From NCBI GenBank assembly GCA_963693365.1, contig CAVNZM010000011.1, positions 2,790,001-2,854,000 on the forward strand: a stretch of 64,000 nt of DNA. The letters are read 5' to 3'. This stretch comes from Amoebidium appalachense (taxonomy: Eukaryota > Ichthyosporea). The position numbers and the translations under genes are program-made. Positions 1 through 16,932 of this stretch are shown here, piece by piece (within the stretch, counting starts at the first letter, position 1; each line of letters starts with the position of its first letter). A model generated the notes under the pieces. It searched no databases, was not told the origin of the DNA, and was given only the letters and a program-made list of their open reading frames with translations.

Positions 1-95
1 ATTACGAGCGAAGCATGCGAGTATATGCACGCCTGTGCGTGTCCATGTTGTGTGTGTGCTTTTTTTTTTTTTTTTTTTTTTTTTGTGGGGATGAA

Positions 96-127
<32 letters not shown>

Positions 128-368
128 GGGGGGGGGGGGGGGATGTTTTTGGTTCCAAACATTGAGTGATTGAGAAGCTCAATTTTGGTTGTGGCTGAAA
201 AACAGCAGGAGGGATGGAAGGGGGAGGGGCAAGAGGGGGGGGGAAGGGGAGCAGATTTTCTAAATGATGGTTTCCATAGTCTTGTTAATGCATCCCGGAG
301 GGGGAGGGGGGGTTCAATTGCGTGAACGCTATCATTTGTGCAACTAATACCGGTCATGCCCTCCCCAG

Positions 369-4745
<4,377 letters not shown>

Positions 4746-4886
4746 ATCTCGGATAAACTTGACCCGAGTGATTGGCTAAAAGGATAAGTTGTGAGGCTCC
4801 TGTGGCCGCTGGCAGTGGTCGAGAGACCCTCCTCCGCTTTTGAAGCACACACTCACTCACTCACATATCCACACACATGCACACGA

Positions 4887-4918
<32 letters not shown>

Positions 4919-4957
4919 AGACACACAGACACACAGACGCACACACACACACACACT

Positions 4958-5004
<47 letters not shown>

Positions 5005-5424
5005 ACGCGCGCGCACAGACAGACACAAACACACACACACACACACACACACACATGCACACGCACACACACACACACAACGGAACGACCTATTGTCTGT
5101 TAGTGGCTAGCCAATCATTGTCCCTGCCTGATCGGAGGACTTACGAGGAGCGTCCCCCCGTCTGTTATTTGTTATGATGGTGGAAGTTTCGAAGGTTTTC
5201 TTTCCTTTTTTTCGCGCGTGTATGTGTGGGTTTGTGGGGCGGGGGGAGGGGGGGGGGGGGGGGGATAGGAGTTCTTTTTAATGTCTGAGATTTCGAAGGA
5301 CTTTTTTGTCATGTAATCTATTAAGTAGCTCGTCTCATTGGTTAGATCGAGCTGAGAATCATACATGTATAGGTTGTCGATTGTTTGTGCGTACATGCAC
5401 GCGTGCACTGAGGATAGCCTGCAT

Positions 5425-5472
<48 letters not shown>

Positions 5473-6249
5473 CTATAGAACTACACTCACAAGATTCTCG
5501 TATCCTTAAGTCCCCTGCAGCCGGAACCTTTTTTTTCCCTCCCTCTTGCTAAAATTTTTAATGTTTGTTCTTTTAGGAAGAGTTCTTTTAACATTTAACT
5601 GGTACTTGATCAGTTGACACATTATTTGCGTGAATAGATAGACTAAGATTGTGATGTTGTGATGACATAGCAGCCAGTGTTGCTATAGTGTAACTAGATA
5701 GTTGCAGTGACTTCTGTAAATGCCCGTTTGTCTGTGATGCGGGCACAGTATTACATAGTCTGTAGTGTAAAGAGCTGTTGTGTAGAGTTGTTGAAGGGGT
5801 CCTGTGCCGCACAGAGGTTGTAATAAAAATCAAGAAGAGGAGAAGAAAGCAAAAAAACATGAGTGTACCGGAAAACTGAACGTTTGTGTTGCAACTCTCC
5901 GACAAAGCCTTTTCTGGATACAGAGTTACGGGTTTGGTCTGATGCCAGGGGGAAAATCGGGTGGGTTGGTTGCGGGGAGGAAGGGAGGCGCGGGCGTGGG
6001 GAGGAAGGGGGGGGGGGGGGGGGGGGGGGGGGTAATCCCAAGTTGAAATTCAACATGTGCAATGCCAATCATTATGACATATAAGCCACCGCATGCATAT
6101 AAAGCCGAGACAAACTACGAGGTACCTGTGTCATTGCTTTTTAAGAATGTCGGCATGCCCTGTGCCTGTGTTTTCATGGTGAAAGGTTGTGAACTGAATT
6201 TTGAGATTGTCCATTTGAGGGAAAAGAGTGGGGAGGGGGTTCGACGGGG

Positions 6250-6288
<39 letters not shown>

Positions 6289-6330
6289 AGAGGGGGGGGG
6301 GGGGGGGGACGCGGCGGGAGGGGAGGATCG

Positions 6331-6365
<35 letters not shown>

Positions 6366-8129
6366 TGCTGTGGTACATGTGTCACGATGGTCGATGCGCT
6401 CGCACTGTTGATCATCAGTAAACTATGATGTGTGTGCCGTGTACATATGTAACCAGCATGCATATGATGGGGCTTGTGGGGCCCGGGGTATATGCCCCAG
6501 CATGGTGTTTGTGCCACACGTATGCATGTGTATGTATAAATTCAAGTATAAACATGTATTAAGTATATTAAACAAACATGTGCCACAATGACGTATTACG
6601 TATGTGTATGTGTGTATGCGCATTATGGGTTGGTGCCACGTGTAAGTGCACACTGCACCGGTACCCCACGCACACACCCTCATACCAAGAGACTATTTTT
6701 GTCTGCATGCAATGTGTGGGGGTGTCATGGTGCATTCGTGTCTAATTATTATTAATCTAGTAGTGGGTGATGTGTGTATGCACATACGCAAATCAGGAGG
6801 CCCTATGTTGGGTGGGTGGTGGTGGGGGGGGGGGAGGGGGTGCAGAAGGTTTGGGGGAAGAGGGGCGGGGGAGGGGGGGGGGGGGGGGGGGGGGTTCGAT
6901 TGCCACAGTTGTAGACTATTTACTAACCTCCGCGACACAATCAAGACAATATTTTAGCACAATTATTTGCAGATTTATGGTAGTTTAAAATCAATCGGGC
7001 ATAAATTAAGTATGCATCTTATTATTCACAAGTAAGCAGACCCCATCCACACGGAGACTTCCGCATGTGCAGGGAGGCCCAACTCATCACAACATATGCA
7101 TCCAAGTTTCGACCACGGGGTGGTGTGTGTGTGTGTGTGCGGCGCGTGCGCGCGCCGTGTGTGTGTGTGTGTGTGCCTGTGTGTGTGCGTGCGCGCGTGT
7201 GTGTGTGTGTGTGTGCCGGGGGGGGGGGGGGGGGGGGGGGGGAGGGGTGGGATTCAATAAAATTCTGAAAAAAATTTCAGATGCTGCACTTGCTGCATAT
7301 TATGGCAACACCGAGTTTAAGGTGACCTGAGTCACATCTTTATTCCAAATCCGCTAGACACCATCTAAAACTATACTTGTATGTCTCTAAAATGTTCAAG
7401 AAGAAATCTGCCGTGCATTGGTATCGGCAACATTCTCAAAAACACAAAATGGAAAGAAAACGAGAAAATACATGACGATGAACTAACGATTTAAGCAACA
7501 ACTTGAAACTTCTAACATTGAAACAACGATGCGGTAATAAACTCGCACATCGCACATCGGATGGATATGAAATTCCTAACTTATTTTATTACTTTACATG
7601 AAACCGCGCGCATAACGAAAACTCAAAGAGAAAAACTCTTCTATCCCCCACGATAACACAGGCTTTTTCCCCGTCCACATATACAGATTTCCAAAAACAC
7701 AGTGTCATTTCTTCGGAGCTTCGCGGTTTATTTTGGCTGAGGAAGTTCCTCATCAACCATACACAAATACTAAATGTTGTTCAAATAACACAGTAACCTA
7801 AATAAAGCCGTCCTTTCGTACAGGTTTACGTCATCCCCCCCCCCCTCCCCCCCCCCCCCCCCCCCACATCCCACCCCCAAAATACACACACCCAGCTCCA
7901 CCCTACCCCCTCCCCTTCACCTCCCCTCCCCCCCCCCCCCAAAAAAAAAAATAAAAAATAAAAAATAATAACAATAAAAAAATAAAAAATAGTAATAATA
8001 ATAAAAGGGACAGAAAAAGAAAGAAAAAAAAGAGGATCCAATGAAAAGATTCGCGCTCCGTCAGTCAACCACTCGTAACAATTGACGTCATAGTCTCAGT
8101 TGCAAAGTGTTACCATATGGGAAATAGTT
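4746..8129. other. Intergenic spacer, convergent 3' ends
   Basis: No supportable gene. It holds a compound (CA)n/(GA)n block (about 4879-5080), (CA)n near 5431-5470, several poly-G runs (about 6010-6032, 6250-6361, 6825-6893, 7217-7243), (GT)n near 7126-7215, and a C-rich then A-rich segment at 7837-8030. The stretch 7270-7800 is ordinary AT-rich DNA. A reverse-strand AATAAA (TTTATT near 7727 on the + strand) could serve the gene that ends at 8130, but this is unproven. Confidence 0.6.
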
Positions 8130-9116
8130 TTAACACACAAGTGTAGTTGCCTCTGCCGCCTTAGCAACCGTGGCCCTTGGAGCCTTCTGGCCCGCAAACA
8201 CCAAACCCGACCCGATTGAAGACCCGCTGGCCCGTCTCGGTTCAACCGGTACCACTACTGTGTGCACACCAGCATCCTCCAACCCCCCCTTGACTGTCAT
8301 TTCAATCTCCACATGTGCCTTCCCATCATCACTCTCCGTGTCTGACTCATCTCTACCCGTAGATACAAATATGGAAACAGACGACTCCTCCTCATTTGCA
8401 CTGGGAGGCACATTCAAAGATGCCCCCCCACGGGCCCTTGCAGACCGGCCCGAACCAGCGCTTCTTGAAGATGAGGTTTTTTCCATGCCGAGACTGCGCG
8501 CAATGCTATCACGCGGGGTGGTGGCCGGACTATTTGCATGAGCATTATGCAAAGATGGAACGGTCAACATTTCTGTGGTTTGTTTTGGTGGCCGCCCTGG
8601 GGGTTGTGGGGTTCCCATGGGACTAACTAGACCCATGGACATGCGCGGGCGGTCAGGTAATGGGAGACTAGTTGCACTCGATGTCATGGCCCCACTTGGC
8701 CCGGTATGTGTTGCCCATAAATGGTTAAAATCCTCATGGTTAACCTCGAGCCGCCCGCGGAAATTCACCAGTGCGCGCAGTGAAAGATTGTACATGTGGT
8801 GCCCTTTGGTGATGTCGCAGTATCTGGAAGGGGCTCCATCATAGTGGATCTCAAGCTGTCGAACTAGAACATTGCAGTGAAAGTGAAAGTACGTATCACC
8901 AACCTGCTTGAACGCCGGGCCATTTTCAGTTTCTACTCTCCGCAACAGTTTTAGCGTGTAGTATTTATCCTTTAGCGGATCGTACGAACCCCGTGGCCGG
9001 CGGAAAGAGGGAGGTTTAGCCTTCCCGGTCGGGAAAATAGCACTCTTTGAGCTGTAAGCGGAGGAACTGGATGTGGTTGAGCGAATGGAGGGGCGAGCTG
9101 ATATGTCGGGGGGCAT
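8130..9116 (-). CDS. Unrecognised protein with compact N-terminal half and disordered tail
   Basis: The uninterrupted reverse-strand frame from ATG at 9116-9114 to TAA at 8132-8130 encodes 328 residues. The frame stays open nine codons further up, but that part crosses a good acceptor (ttctacttgcag, exon start 9133), so those codons are probably intronic. The ATG at 9116 has A at -3. An upstream exon, coding or 5' untranslated, is likely; a candidate donor (AAG/GTAAGA in the reverse sense) lies near 10124. Residues about 40-125 are mixed hydrophobic and charged and look folded (KYYTLKLLRRVETENGPAF, then YFHFHCNVLVRQLEIHYDG). The remainder is rich in Ser, Pro and Ala with an acidic ESDTESDDG patch and looks disordered. 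I do not recognise a family. Base composition is balanced and free of repeats, unlike the surrounding DNA, which supports a real exon. Confidence 0.6.
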   Translation of the reverse strand: MPPDISARPSIRSTTSSSSAYSSKSAIFPTGKAKPPSFRRPRGSYDPLKDKYYTLKLLRRVETENGPAFKQVGDTYFHFHCNVLVRQLEIHYDGAPSRYCDITKGHHMYNLSLRALVNFRGRLEVNHEDFNHLWATHTGPSGAMTSSATSLPLPDRPRMSMGLVSPMGTPQPPGRPPKQTTEMLTVPSLHNAHANSPATTPRDSIARSLGMEKTSSSRSAGSGRSARARGGASLNVPPSANEEESSVSIFVSTGRDESDTESDDGKAHVEIEMTVKGGLEDAGVHTVVVPVEPRRASGSSIGSGLVFAGQKAPRATVAKAAEATTLVC

Positions 9117-9133
9117 TCTCAATGCTCGCTGCA

Positions 9134-11589
9134 AGTAGAACAAGAGAGGGAAAAGGTCGCCGGACGATGATCTAAACTAAGAAATCACCAACTCTGCAAC
9201 GCTGTGATTGTAATTGTCCTGATCACTAAGGTGCTATACTGCATAGTATAGCCCGCATGACCCTTCTAACAGATGCCAGTGCTGATTGTTTTAGGACTGT
9301 TTCCTTCAACCCTAACCCATGGCAGGCTATTTATTGCTTCGCTGAATACGTACAAACGCGAGCCCACAGTGAACCCATTAGTGATTACGTGCACAAGGCC
9401 TCTCACGTGGTGCACTCTCTTCCCAAGTCTATCTCGCTGACAACAAACTGATTCACCCTGGGAATCGGTTGGGTCAAATCGTCAACTATCGTGTTGGGTA
9501 AGAATTATCGGGTGAAATAGTGGTGGTGCAGGGGTAGAACAGCGTGTGTGTGTGTGTTCTGTGTATGAAGGTGGTTGTGTCGACATAAGTGTTCAACTCC
9601 CCCAGAAACGCCGTTCTCCTTCGTGAAGCACCCTTATCTTGACAGCTGGGGGCGGCTGACACCCGGAGAGGGGCAAATTTGTTTATAATTTAATTCCTTT
9701 TTTTAGTTTACATTCGATGTTTCGCAGTGCACCAGAGCCAGCAAGAACAACTGTAACTAAATTTATTTCATATAATATTTGATATAGTTATTTAGCTAGA
9801 CTTTTACCATTTTGACATGGTAATTGAAAGGTGAAAAATAAATGACGACATTGTTAGAAAACTTCAACAACCAATTCAGTTCAGTATGGTGAATCTATTA
9901 CACCCCTCCGAGTCTCAGCAATCGCTACCAATCAAATAAGCAGATCTATCGATTATTATTAGATCTCCGACTGGTTACTTCCGATTGGTAGATAGCGCAC
10001 CATATGTATTGGCTCGTGGTTGCCAACGTTTAGGAAAGATCACTGATAAAACGCCTTCGAACGCTTCTATAAGAGTGGAAGGCGCCCTAATAAGCCATTT
10101 TCTACTTCTTCTTATTTTCTTACCTTAGTATAAAAATGGCCATTTGAGTATACATAACAAACTGGAATTGTGTATATGGCCAAACCGACCCTGCGGAACA
10201 AGTACATCAATTAAGTCAGCAATGTTGTATATGTGCCCATAAAATCAGCGTTGTGCCCACACGTTTTTGAGTCACGCCTCCACGTCCAGGGGTGTGCGAA
10301 CAACGAAGCATTCGCGTGACCTGGGAAGGGCCAAGCTCTGCACAACGCACAGTAGCGCGTTGTGCCTTGTGGTGTTTCTTGCAGAGTCTATCTATGCCCC
10401 TGCGTACTGCACACATGGTTGCACGATTGATGCCATGTGACATCATGACTGGCTGGATGCGCATACGCACAGTGTAGTCTTTACATGTGCACGTGTACGT
10501 AAACTACGCATAGGTAGATCACGTTGTTCGCCTTTGCCAAGGTGCATGCAACGCACATACATGTGCGTTAATAATGTATTAATGACGATGTGTAATCAAC
10601 TGTCTATGTCAACATCAACAGGGCCTTGTTCCGGCCTGTTATAATTACATTTGACCCGTTTCGAGCGGAAAACACAAATGGGCACAGGCATATATTTTTA
10701 ACAACAGACAGTACGATGCATGTACGTACAGCTACGAAAGGGGCCCCTACGTATGATACGGATACGATGGCGCAACGGTTGTCATATTCGCAACCAAAAG
10801 CCGTAACACGGATGCAGTAAGCGAAGGCAATATCACGTTAAAAATAGTCTGCCTTACACAATGTATGTACATACATGTACATTTGTTACACATTCACAGC
10901 TTCCAAGTGTCACGCCCGATGAATAAGGCAAGTCTCTGTTCACGCATATATGTCACCGAGTTTCCCGGGAGATGACAAGCGTGTGAGTCCTGTTGAAGCT
11001 GTCAGCCAAATTGAAAACGAGACGATACCACGATCCCCATTCAGGGGGCAATCACGTGAACGACTCATCCAAACAGGGGAAACGATGATGCGGGTGTTGG
11101 GAGAGGGAAAGGGTGGGGAATATAAGGAAAATCAGTGGGCAGACTGTCTTAGTTTTTCTTCGCTCACAGACTGAGCTCCCCGCTAGGAAAAACCAAGGTT
11201 GGTGGTGAGGTTTTATAATCAATTTCCCGTTCAAACTCGGTTGTTTTCCTTCTACGAAAAGCACAAAGAAGCTGATATACTGCTGAGGCTCTGAGACTTG
11301 TTAGGTCGTCTGCAAAGTTTTCAAGTTTCTCCCCAAATTTATCGTGCTGCCTATTTCTTTTTTTGGCCTGACCCTTTGTCCGAGTGTCTGGGGCTCTTTC
11401 TTTCTTTCTGTTTACTATGGAGTCAACATATAATATATCTCTGCCGCATAGAATGTCTCCCCGCCCTCCCGCCCCCCTCCTCCTCCCTCCTCCTCCCCCT
11501 CCCCCCCCCTCCCCCCTCCTCCCCCCCCCCCCCCCCCCCCCGGGGGCCCTCTTCTGTGTGTACCCCCAACCTCCCCCTCCCCCCCTCTT

Positions 11590-11672
<83 letters not shown>

Positions 11673-12219
11673 CTCCCTCTTCCTCTCAATTCCAGGTCTC
11701 TCGTCCCCCTCCCCCCTCCCCCCCCCCCCCCCCCCCCCCCCCGTGTGCCCCACTCTCTCTGACAAAATCAAAATCTGGTTTGTTTATAAGCTAATTCTCT
11801 CCGTGGTGCTCTCCGAAAAAACCCCTCTTTCCCTTCTCCATCCCCCCCCCCCCCCCCCCTCCTCCCCCCCTTCCGCCCCATTTTACGTTCTCTCACCCTC
11901 AAATTTGTGAGATAACTACGAGCACTAATTTTCGGGTCGACTGCATTGAGAGTTTTTTGAAATGAACGTTTTTCGGTGTGTGGGTCAAGAGTAACAGGAC
12001 TTGTGAAAGAAAATACCCCTGTGGAAGATAGAACTACTTTGAATTTTTTTTATTCCTCTAATATGAGACACGTGTCCGAATAGATCCCCAAATATTAATA
12101 TTACAGCTCTTTGCAAACCCACTCAACCCCTTTTGCAAAATCATTTAGCCCTCTGCTATGCTCCTCCGATTTTCATCCAACAGTTAAATTAGGACCCTCG
12201 TATTCAACTCACTGTAGAG

Positions 12220-12268
<49 letters not shown>

Positions 12269-12321
12269 ACCCCCCCCCACCCCCCCCCCCCCCCCCCCCT
12301 TTCCACCCCCCCCCCCCCCCC

Positions 12322-12353
<32 letters not shown>

Positions 12354-12935
12354 TGAACATTTTGGGATATTCTGTTCGTTATTGGTTTCTGTTTTGTCCC
12401 GGAAGTTTATGACAGTCGAACTCCTCTCTCTTTTCCCAGAGTAGATTCCTACCTCATAGTGAGGGCACGTGCACATCCGCCAAAAAGCACAACACACTCT
12501 GGGAGAGTCTCGGTTTGCATTTTCTTCATGTCGGTGCACACATTCTCGCACTGCTCCTGACACTCCCCCCCCCCCCCCCCCTCCCCCCCCCCCCTTCCCC
12601 CCCTTCTCCCCCCCCCCCCCCCCCACCACCACCACCACCACCACCACACACACATACACACCAATGCCAGCTACCCCACACACACATCGATGCATGCTAC
12701 CGGTTAATTTCCTGGCCGCTCTTCTCTTCTCACCCTCACCCTACAGATACACACACGAGTCACACACGCCAACTGAAGCACGCATACACCATCACAAAAA
12801 CCAGCTATGACACGCGCACACGCGCGCACATACGCGCATACGCACGCACACGCACATGCGCACGCACACGCACACACACGCACACACGTACACACACGTC
12901 GCTATGAACACGAACACAACACAGACACCAGCACC
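9134..12935. other. Spacer upstream of two divergent genes
   Basis: Between the reverse-strand gene and the NDUFA4-like gene no convincing coding exon is visible. 9260-11400 is ordinary complex DNA with a 16-base palindrome (about 10861-10876). From 11460 it becomes simple sequence: C-rich runs, (CA)n 11591-11670, poly-C with short interruptions near 12222-12330 followed by poly-T to about 12354, and CA/CG repeats near 12800-12900 just before the start codon at 12936. Promoters cannot be placed. Confidence 0.55.
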
Positions 12936-13453
12936 ATGGACAAGACCAAGAAAATGGGGGAGACCGCAGCAGACGCTGCCAAGACCACTGGCCGCATATT
13001 CAGGGCCCACCCAGAGACGGTCGGAATTTTCATCGTCACTGGTTTGAACCCCCCCCCCAGCCCCCCCTCCCCCCCTCCCCCCCCCCCCCCCCCCCCGGCC
13101 AAACACACACACACACACACACACACAGAGACCCCCCCCCCCCCCCCCCCTTTTTTTTTTTTCTTTTGATCTTTTTTTTAAAAAGAAAAAAATCCACCAC
13201 CATGGCCACAGGCCACCACCGTTACCACCTCACAAGCACACACCCAAATACCCACAACTCGTTCCACATCTCTACCCGTGTGTATAGAGCCGAGCCTCCC
13301 TTTCCCACCCCGCACTCTCTAGCCTAGCGCACTCCCACTTCTTCGATTAGATTCTCCAAATTTTCAACGCGATTCCAAAGATTTTATCCATCCCCACTCC
13401 CCCCTCAGCAAAAATTAAAAATATCGTCTGTAATCTGGTTCCACAATAGCCCT

Positions 13454-13484
<31 letters not shown>

Positions 13485-13671
13485 CCCCCCCTCCCTCCCT
13501 CCCCCCTCTTGGTCCCCTCATCCTTGCTCCCCTACCACAAACATGCGCGAGTCCTGTGATTCACCCTTGGCATTCTTACGGATGTAGGATGGCACCGAGG
13601 TCTCTCACCGAAGTTGAAAGCTGTTGACTGAACATTTCCTTTATTTCACTCTTGATCATTGGCTCCCCCCC

Positions 13672-13702
<31 letters not shown>

Positions 13703-14669
13703 AAAAAAAAAAAAAAAGCTTTGCAAATTTTTTTTTAAAAAAGCTTAGGAACTCTTGTGATACCCCGTACCGTGACAAAACTCTTAGCCTCCCCCCCCCC
13801 CCCCCCCTCCCCCCCCTCCCCCCCCCCCAAAAAAAAAAAAAAAAAAAAAGAAGAAAAAGAAGAAAACACCCCGTGACAAAACTCTTAGCCTCCCCCCCCC
13901 CCCCCCCCCTCCCCCCCCCCCCCCCAAAAAAAAAAAAAAAAGAAGAAGAAAAAGAAGAAAAAGAAAAAGAAAAGAAAGGGAAAAGGAAAACGAAAGAAAA
14001 GAATAAAGAAAAGAAAAAACTGGAAAAATACTCTCTTCCCCTCTTGGACACCTCTTCACTGGTGCCGTCCTTTTGAATCTACTCTGCATAGCCTACTTTG
14101 TGGTTAGTGCAAACCCCCCTTCCCCCCCCCTTCCCCCCCCCCCCCCTCCAGAGCCACCACCACAGCCACTACACTCTTTCACGCCCCCCTCCCTCCCCCC
14201 TCCCCCCCTCCCGCTCCTCTCTCTCCCCATGGTTTTTGGGTAATTTCTTCCTCAACTCCTCATTCCCCGCACTATTTCAACACTTCTCTCAACGTGCACA
14301 TTTTTTTCATGATGACGTGGTCTAATTCTGATATAACTATGCCCTCTAGCCGGCAGCTTGTACTATTTTGCTAGCTGGCTCTACCCCGGGCTGCACCCCA
14401 AGGCCATCTGGACCCGCACATTCTCCACCCACAGAGGCGCAGAGTACGAAGACACACCGGAGAGGTACGGTACAAGGAATACTATAGGGCATTGGGTGTG
14501 TTTTTTTGTGTGTTTTGTTGATGGTGGGGGGAAATATCAGTTTCACACTCTTGGGAATGTAGCTTCTTTGTTTTTATTGTTTTTATGTGAAGTATATATC
14601 TTCTTTGTTTTTATTGTTTTTATGTGAAGTATATCGCTGTTAATTCTTTTCTTGGGCCTCCCGGGGGCG

Positions 14670-14702
<33 letters not shown>

Positions 14703-14712
14703 TTTTTTTTTT

Positions 14713-14743
<31 letters not shown>

Positions 14744-14969
14744 GGGGGGAGGAGGAGGATTAGCGAAGCTGCTTCTGGTTTTTTTTTTGTTTTTTTTTTT
14801 GGAAGTTTTCCCAGTCTCTCAGTTAATTTAGTTGTTACTTTTTTTCTTCATTTCCTCCATTTCTCTCTGTTCCGGTTTTTTTTTTCTTCTCAAGTCCCCC
14901 CCTCCCCCTCCCCCCCCCCCCCCCCCCCCCCTCCCTCTTTCATTCCGCTCTTTCCTCCCTTTTTTTTTT

Positions 14970-15000
<31 letters not shown>

Positions 15001-15917
15001 GGGAGGGGGAGCGGGGAGGGGGGGAGGGCGGAGAAGGGGGGGGGGGGGGGGGTGGGGGGCACTAGGGGGAGGGGGGTGGGGGAATACTTACGGTGAATAC
15101 GATGACAGGGTTTATTTCTCTTGAATTGAAACAGTCTTTCCAAATCTAAGCTGTTGTCGGTGTCTGAATGTGCATGACTTGGTCACTGCCATCTTTGGGT
15201 GCGTGTGCGTGCGTAAGTGTATGCGCATGTGTCTGTGTGTGAACCCAAAGAGGGTTTAGTCACTAGGCTTCTTTTTGTGCCACTGTATGTGTATGTATGC
15301 GTATGGGTATGTGCGTGTTTGTGTGTCTGTGTTGAACTTCGTGCGTGTGTGTGAACGGCTTTCGGTGTTCGTGATGGTGGTGGTAGTGTTAAGCCTCATC
15401 GTGAAACAGCCTTTGATATCTAATTCATTTCCCCTTCTTACACTACTATGATTGGGCAGCTATTTAAAAACTACACGCACAGCCCATGCACACTCACCAC
15501 CGTATGGCTTTCCTTTTTCTAACCCAATCCGGGTTTTTTCCCCTTGATCCCGTTCCCCCCTTCCCCTCCTTTCCCCCCCCCCCTCCCCCCGAGTTCCCCC
15601 CCTCCTGCTCCTTTCCTTCCACTTTAACCTCCACCCCTTCATTCACGTGGTTGTCCTTTTCCCCTGGAATCCCCCCCCCCCCTCCCCCCCCCCCCCCCCC
15701 CCCCCCCCTCCCCCCCCCCTTCGCGGAGTCCCCGCCTGCCCGGCTTCACACTCCCACGCTCTTGCAACAAATACCAAAAAAAAAAAAAACATGCAGGCGT
15801 GCCATCACCGGGCGTCCCTACTCGAGTGAGGACCACATCCGTGAGCCCGACCGTCGGCCCCCACCAATCAACGAACATGACCCACGCCCCCCTCAGGCTG
15901 TGCCCGGCAAGAATTGA
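12936..15917 (+). CDS. NDUFA4 / B12D-type small mitochondrial membrane subunit
   Basis: Three exons: 12936-13041, 14350-14464 and 15797-15917 (TGA). Phases 1 and 2 close exactly, giving 113 residues. The start has a good context (caccATGG). HPETVGIFIVT followed by SLYYFASWLYPGLHP and WTR resembles the NDUFA4/B12D (MLRQ) family: HP, a single membrane segment, then P-x-x-x-W-x-R. Family members are short proteins of the inner mitochondrial membrane; NDUFA4 was first assigned to complex I and later to cytochrome c oxidase. The protein is longer than typical members (about 80-90 residues). It has a Lys/Ala-rich N-terminus and a hydrophilic Pro/Arg-rich C-terminal tail (REPDRRPPPINEHDPRPP) of unknown role. 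The assignment rests on a short conserved core, so it is probable rather than certain. Confidence 0.75.
13771..13972 (+). repeat. Two-copy tandem repeat of a C-run/A-run unit
   Basis: The words cgtgacaaaactcttagcc at 13771 and 13872 start two units of about 101 bases. Each is followed by a long C run and then A-rich sequence with AAG interruptions. The pair lies in intron 1 of the NDUFA4-like gene. Confidence 0.8.
14564..14635 (+). repeat. 36-base direct repeat, two copies
   Basis: The segment beginning cttctttgtttttattg is repeated head to tail with a spacing of about 36 bases, in intron 2 of the NDUFA4-like gene. Confidence 0.85.
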
Positions 15918-16099
15918 GTTAGATGGGAGTTAGGCAACACACATTTGTATGGCCATTATGGTTGGAGATAGTAAATGAGTCAGACAGTGTTTCGCAAAGT
16001 TATGCAGTGTGGGGAGGAGTGAGGCGTGCTTTGCAGATGAACACCAGCTTGCAAATTCGGTGTGCCCGTGGGTTTTTTTTTCTTTCTTTTTTTTTTTTT

Positions 16100-16153
<54 letters not shown>

Positions 16154-16160
16154 GTCCATG

Positions 16161-16196
<36 letters not shown>

Positions 16197-16453
16197 AACT
16201 GATGTCCTTATCAGCGCATCATATGAGCCTCTCATCAACTTCACATGATTACAAAAAAATAAGAAGGATGTAAGCAGAGTTATCTTTACTGAGTTCATGT
16301 GGGTGCAGCTGCAGACTAGCATGTGCCAAAGCCTTGCATCATTGAACAGAGATATGTAAACCGTTGTTTAACGAATTTGTTTTACAAATTTGAATACTCA
16401 AGTCTGAAGAAAACAGGTGGGAGAGGTGGGCGGGGGAAGAGGAGCCGGGCGGG

Positions 16454-16526
<73 letters not shown>

Positions 16527-16900
16527 CGCTACAGGGTGGCCACGTAGGAGGCCTCCGGGGGGAGGCCTCTAGGAGCGGGGGGGGGCCGGGGGGGGGGGGG
16601 ACGGGGGAAAAAGAGAGGGAGGGGGGGAAATATGAAGAATCTGTAAAGTAAGGATGAGGAGGGGATGAGATCTGAGGAGGGGAGGGGTTGGGGGGGGGGA
16701 GGGATCGGAGGGGAAGGGGGAAGTAGTTTGGACGGATCCGGAAAAGGGGGGGGGGAGGGGCAGGGGGGAGGAATGGGGGGTTCTGAAGGAAAAGGGCGAG
16801 GGGAGGAGATTAGAAGCTGGGGGGAGCCTCTGAGGAGATCTGAGGACTCAAGTTTGAAAAAAACAGGTGGGAGAGGTGGGCAGGGGTAGAGGTGCCGCCT

Positions 16901-16932
<32 letters not shown>

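Noticed and set aside
10950-11174. 74-codon open frame starting MSPSFPGDDKRVS
   Set aside because: The composition is not repetitive, but there is no family match, no splice context and no neighbouring exon. Chance length.
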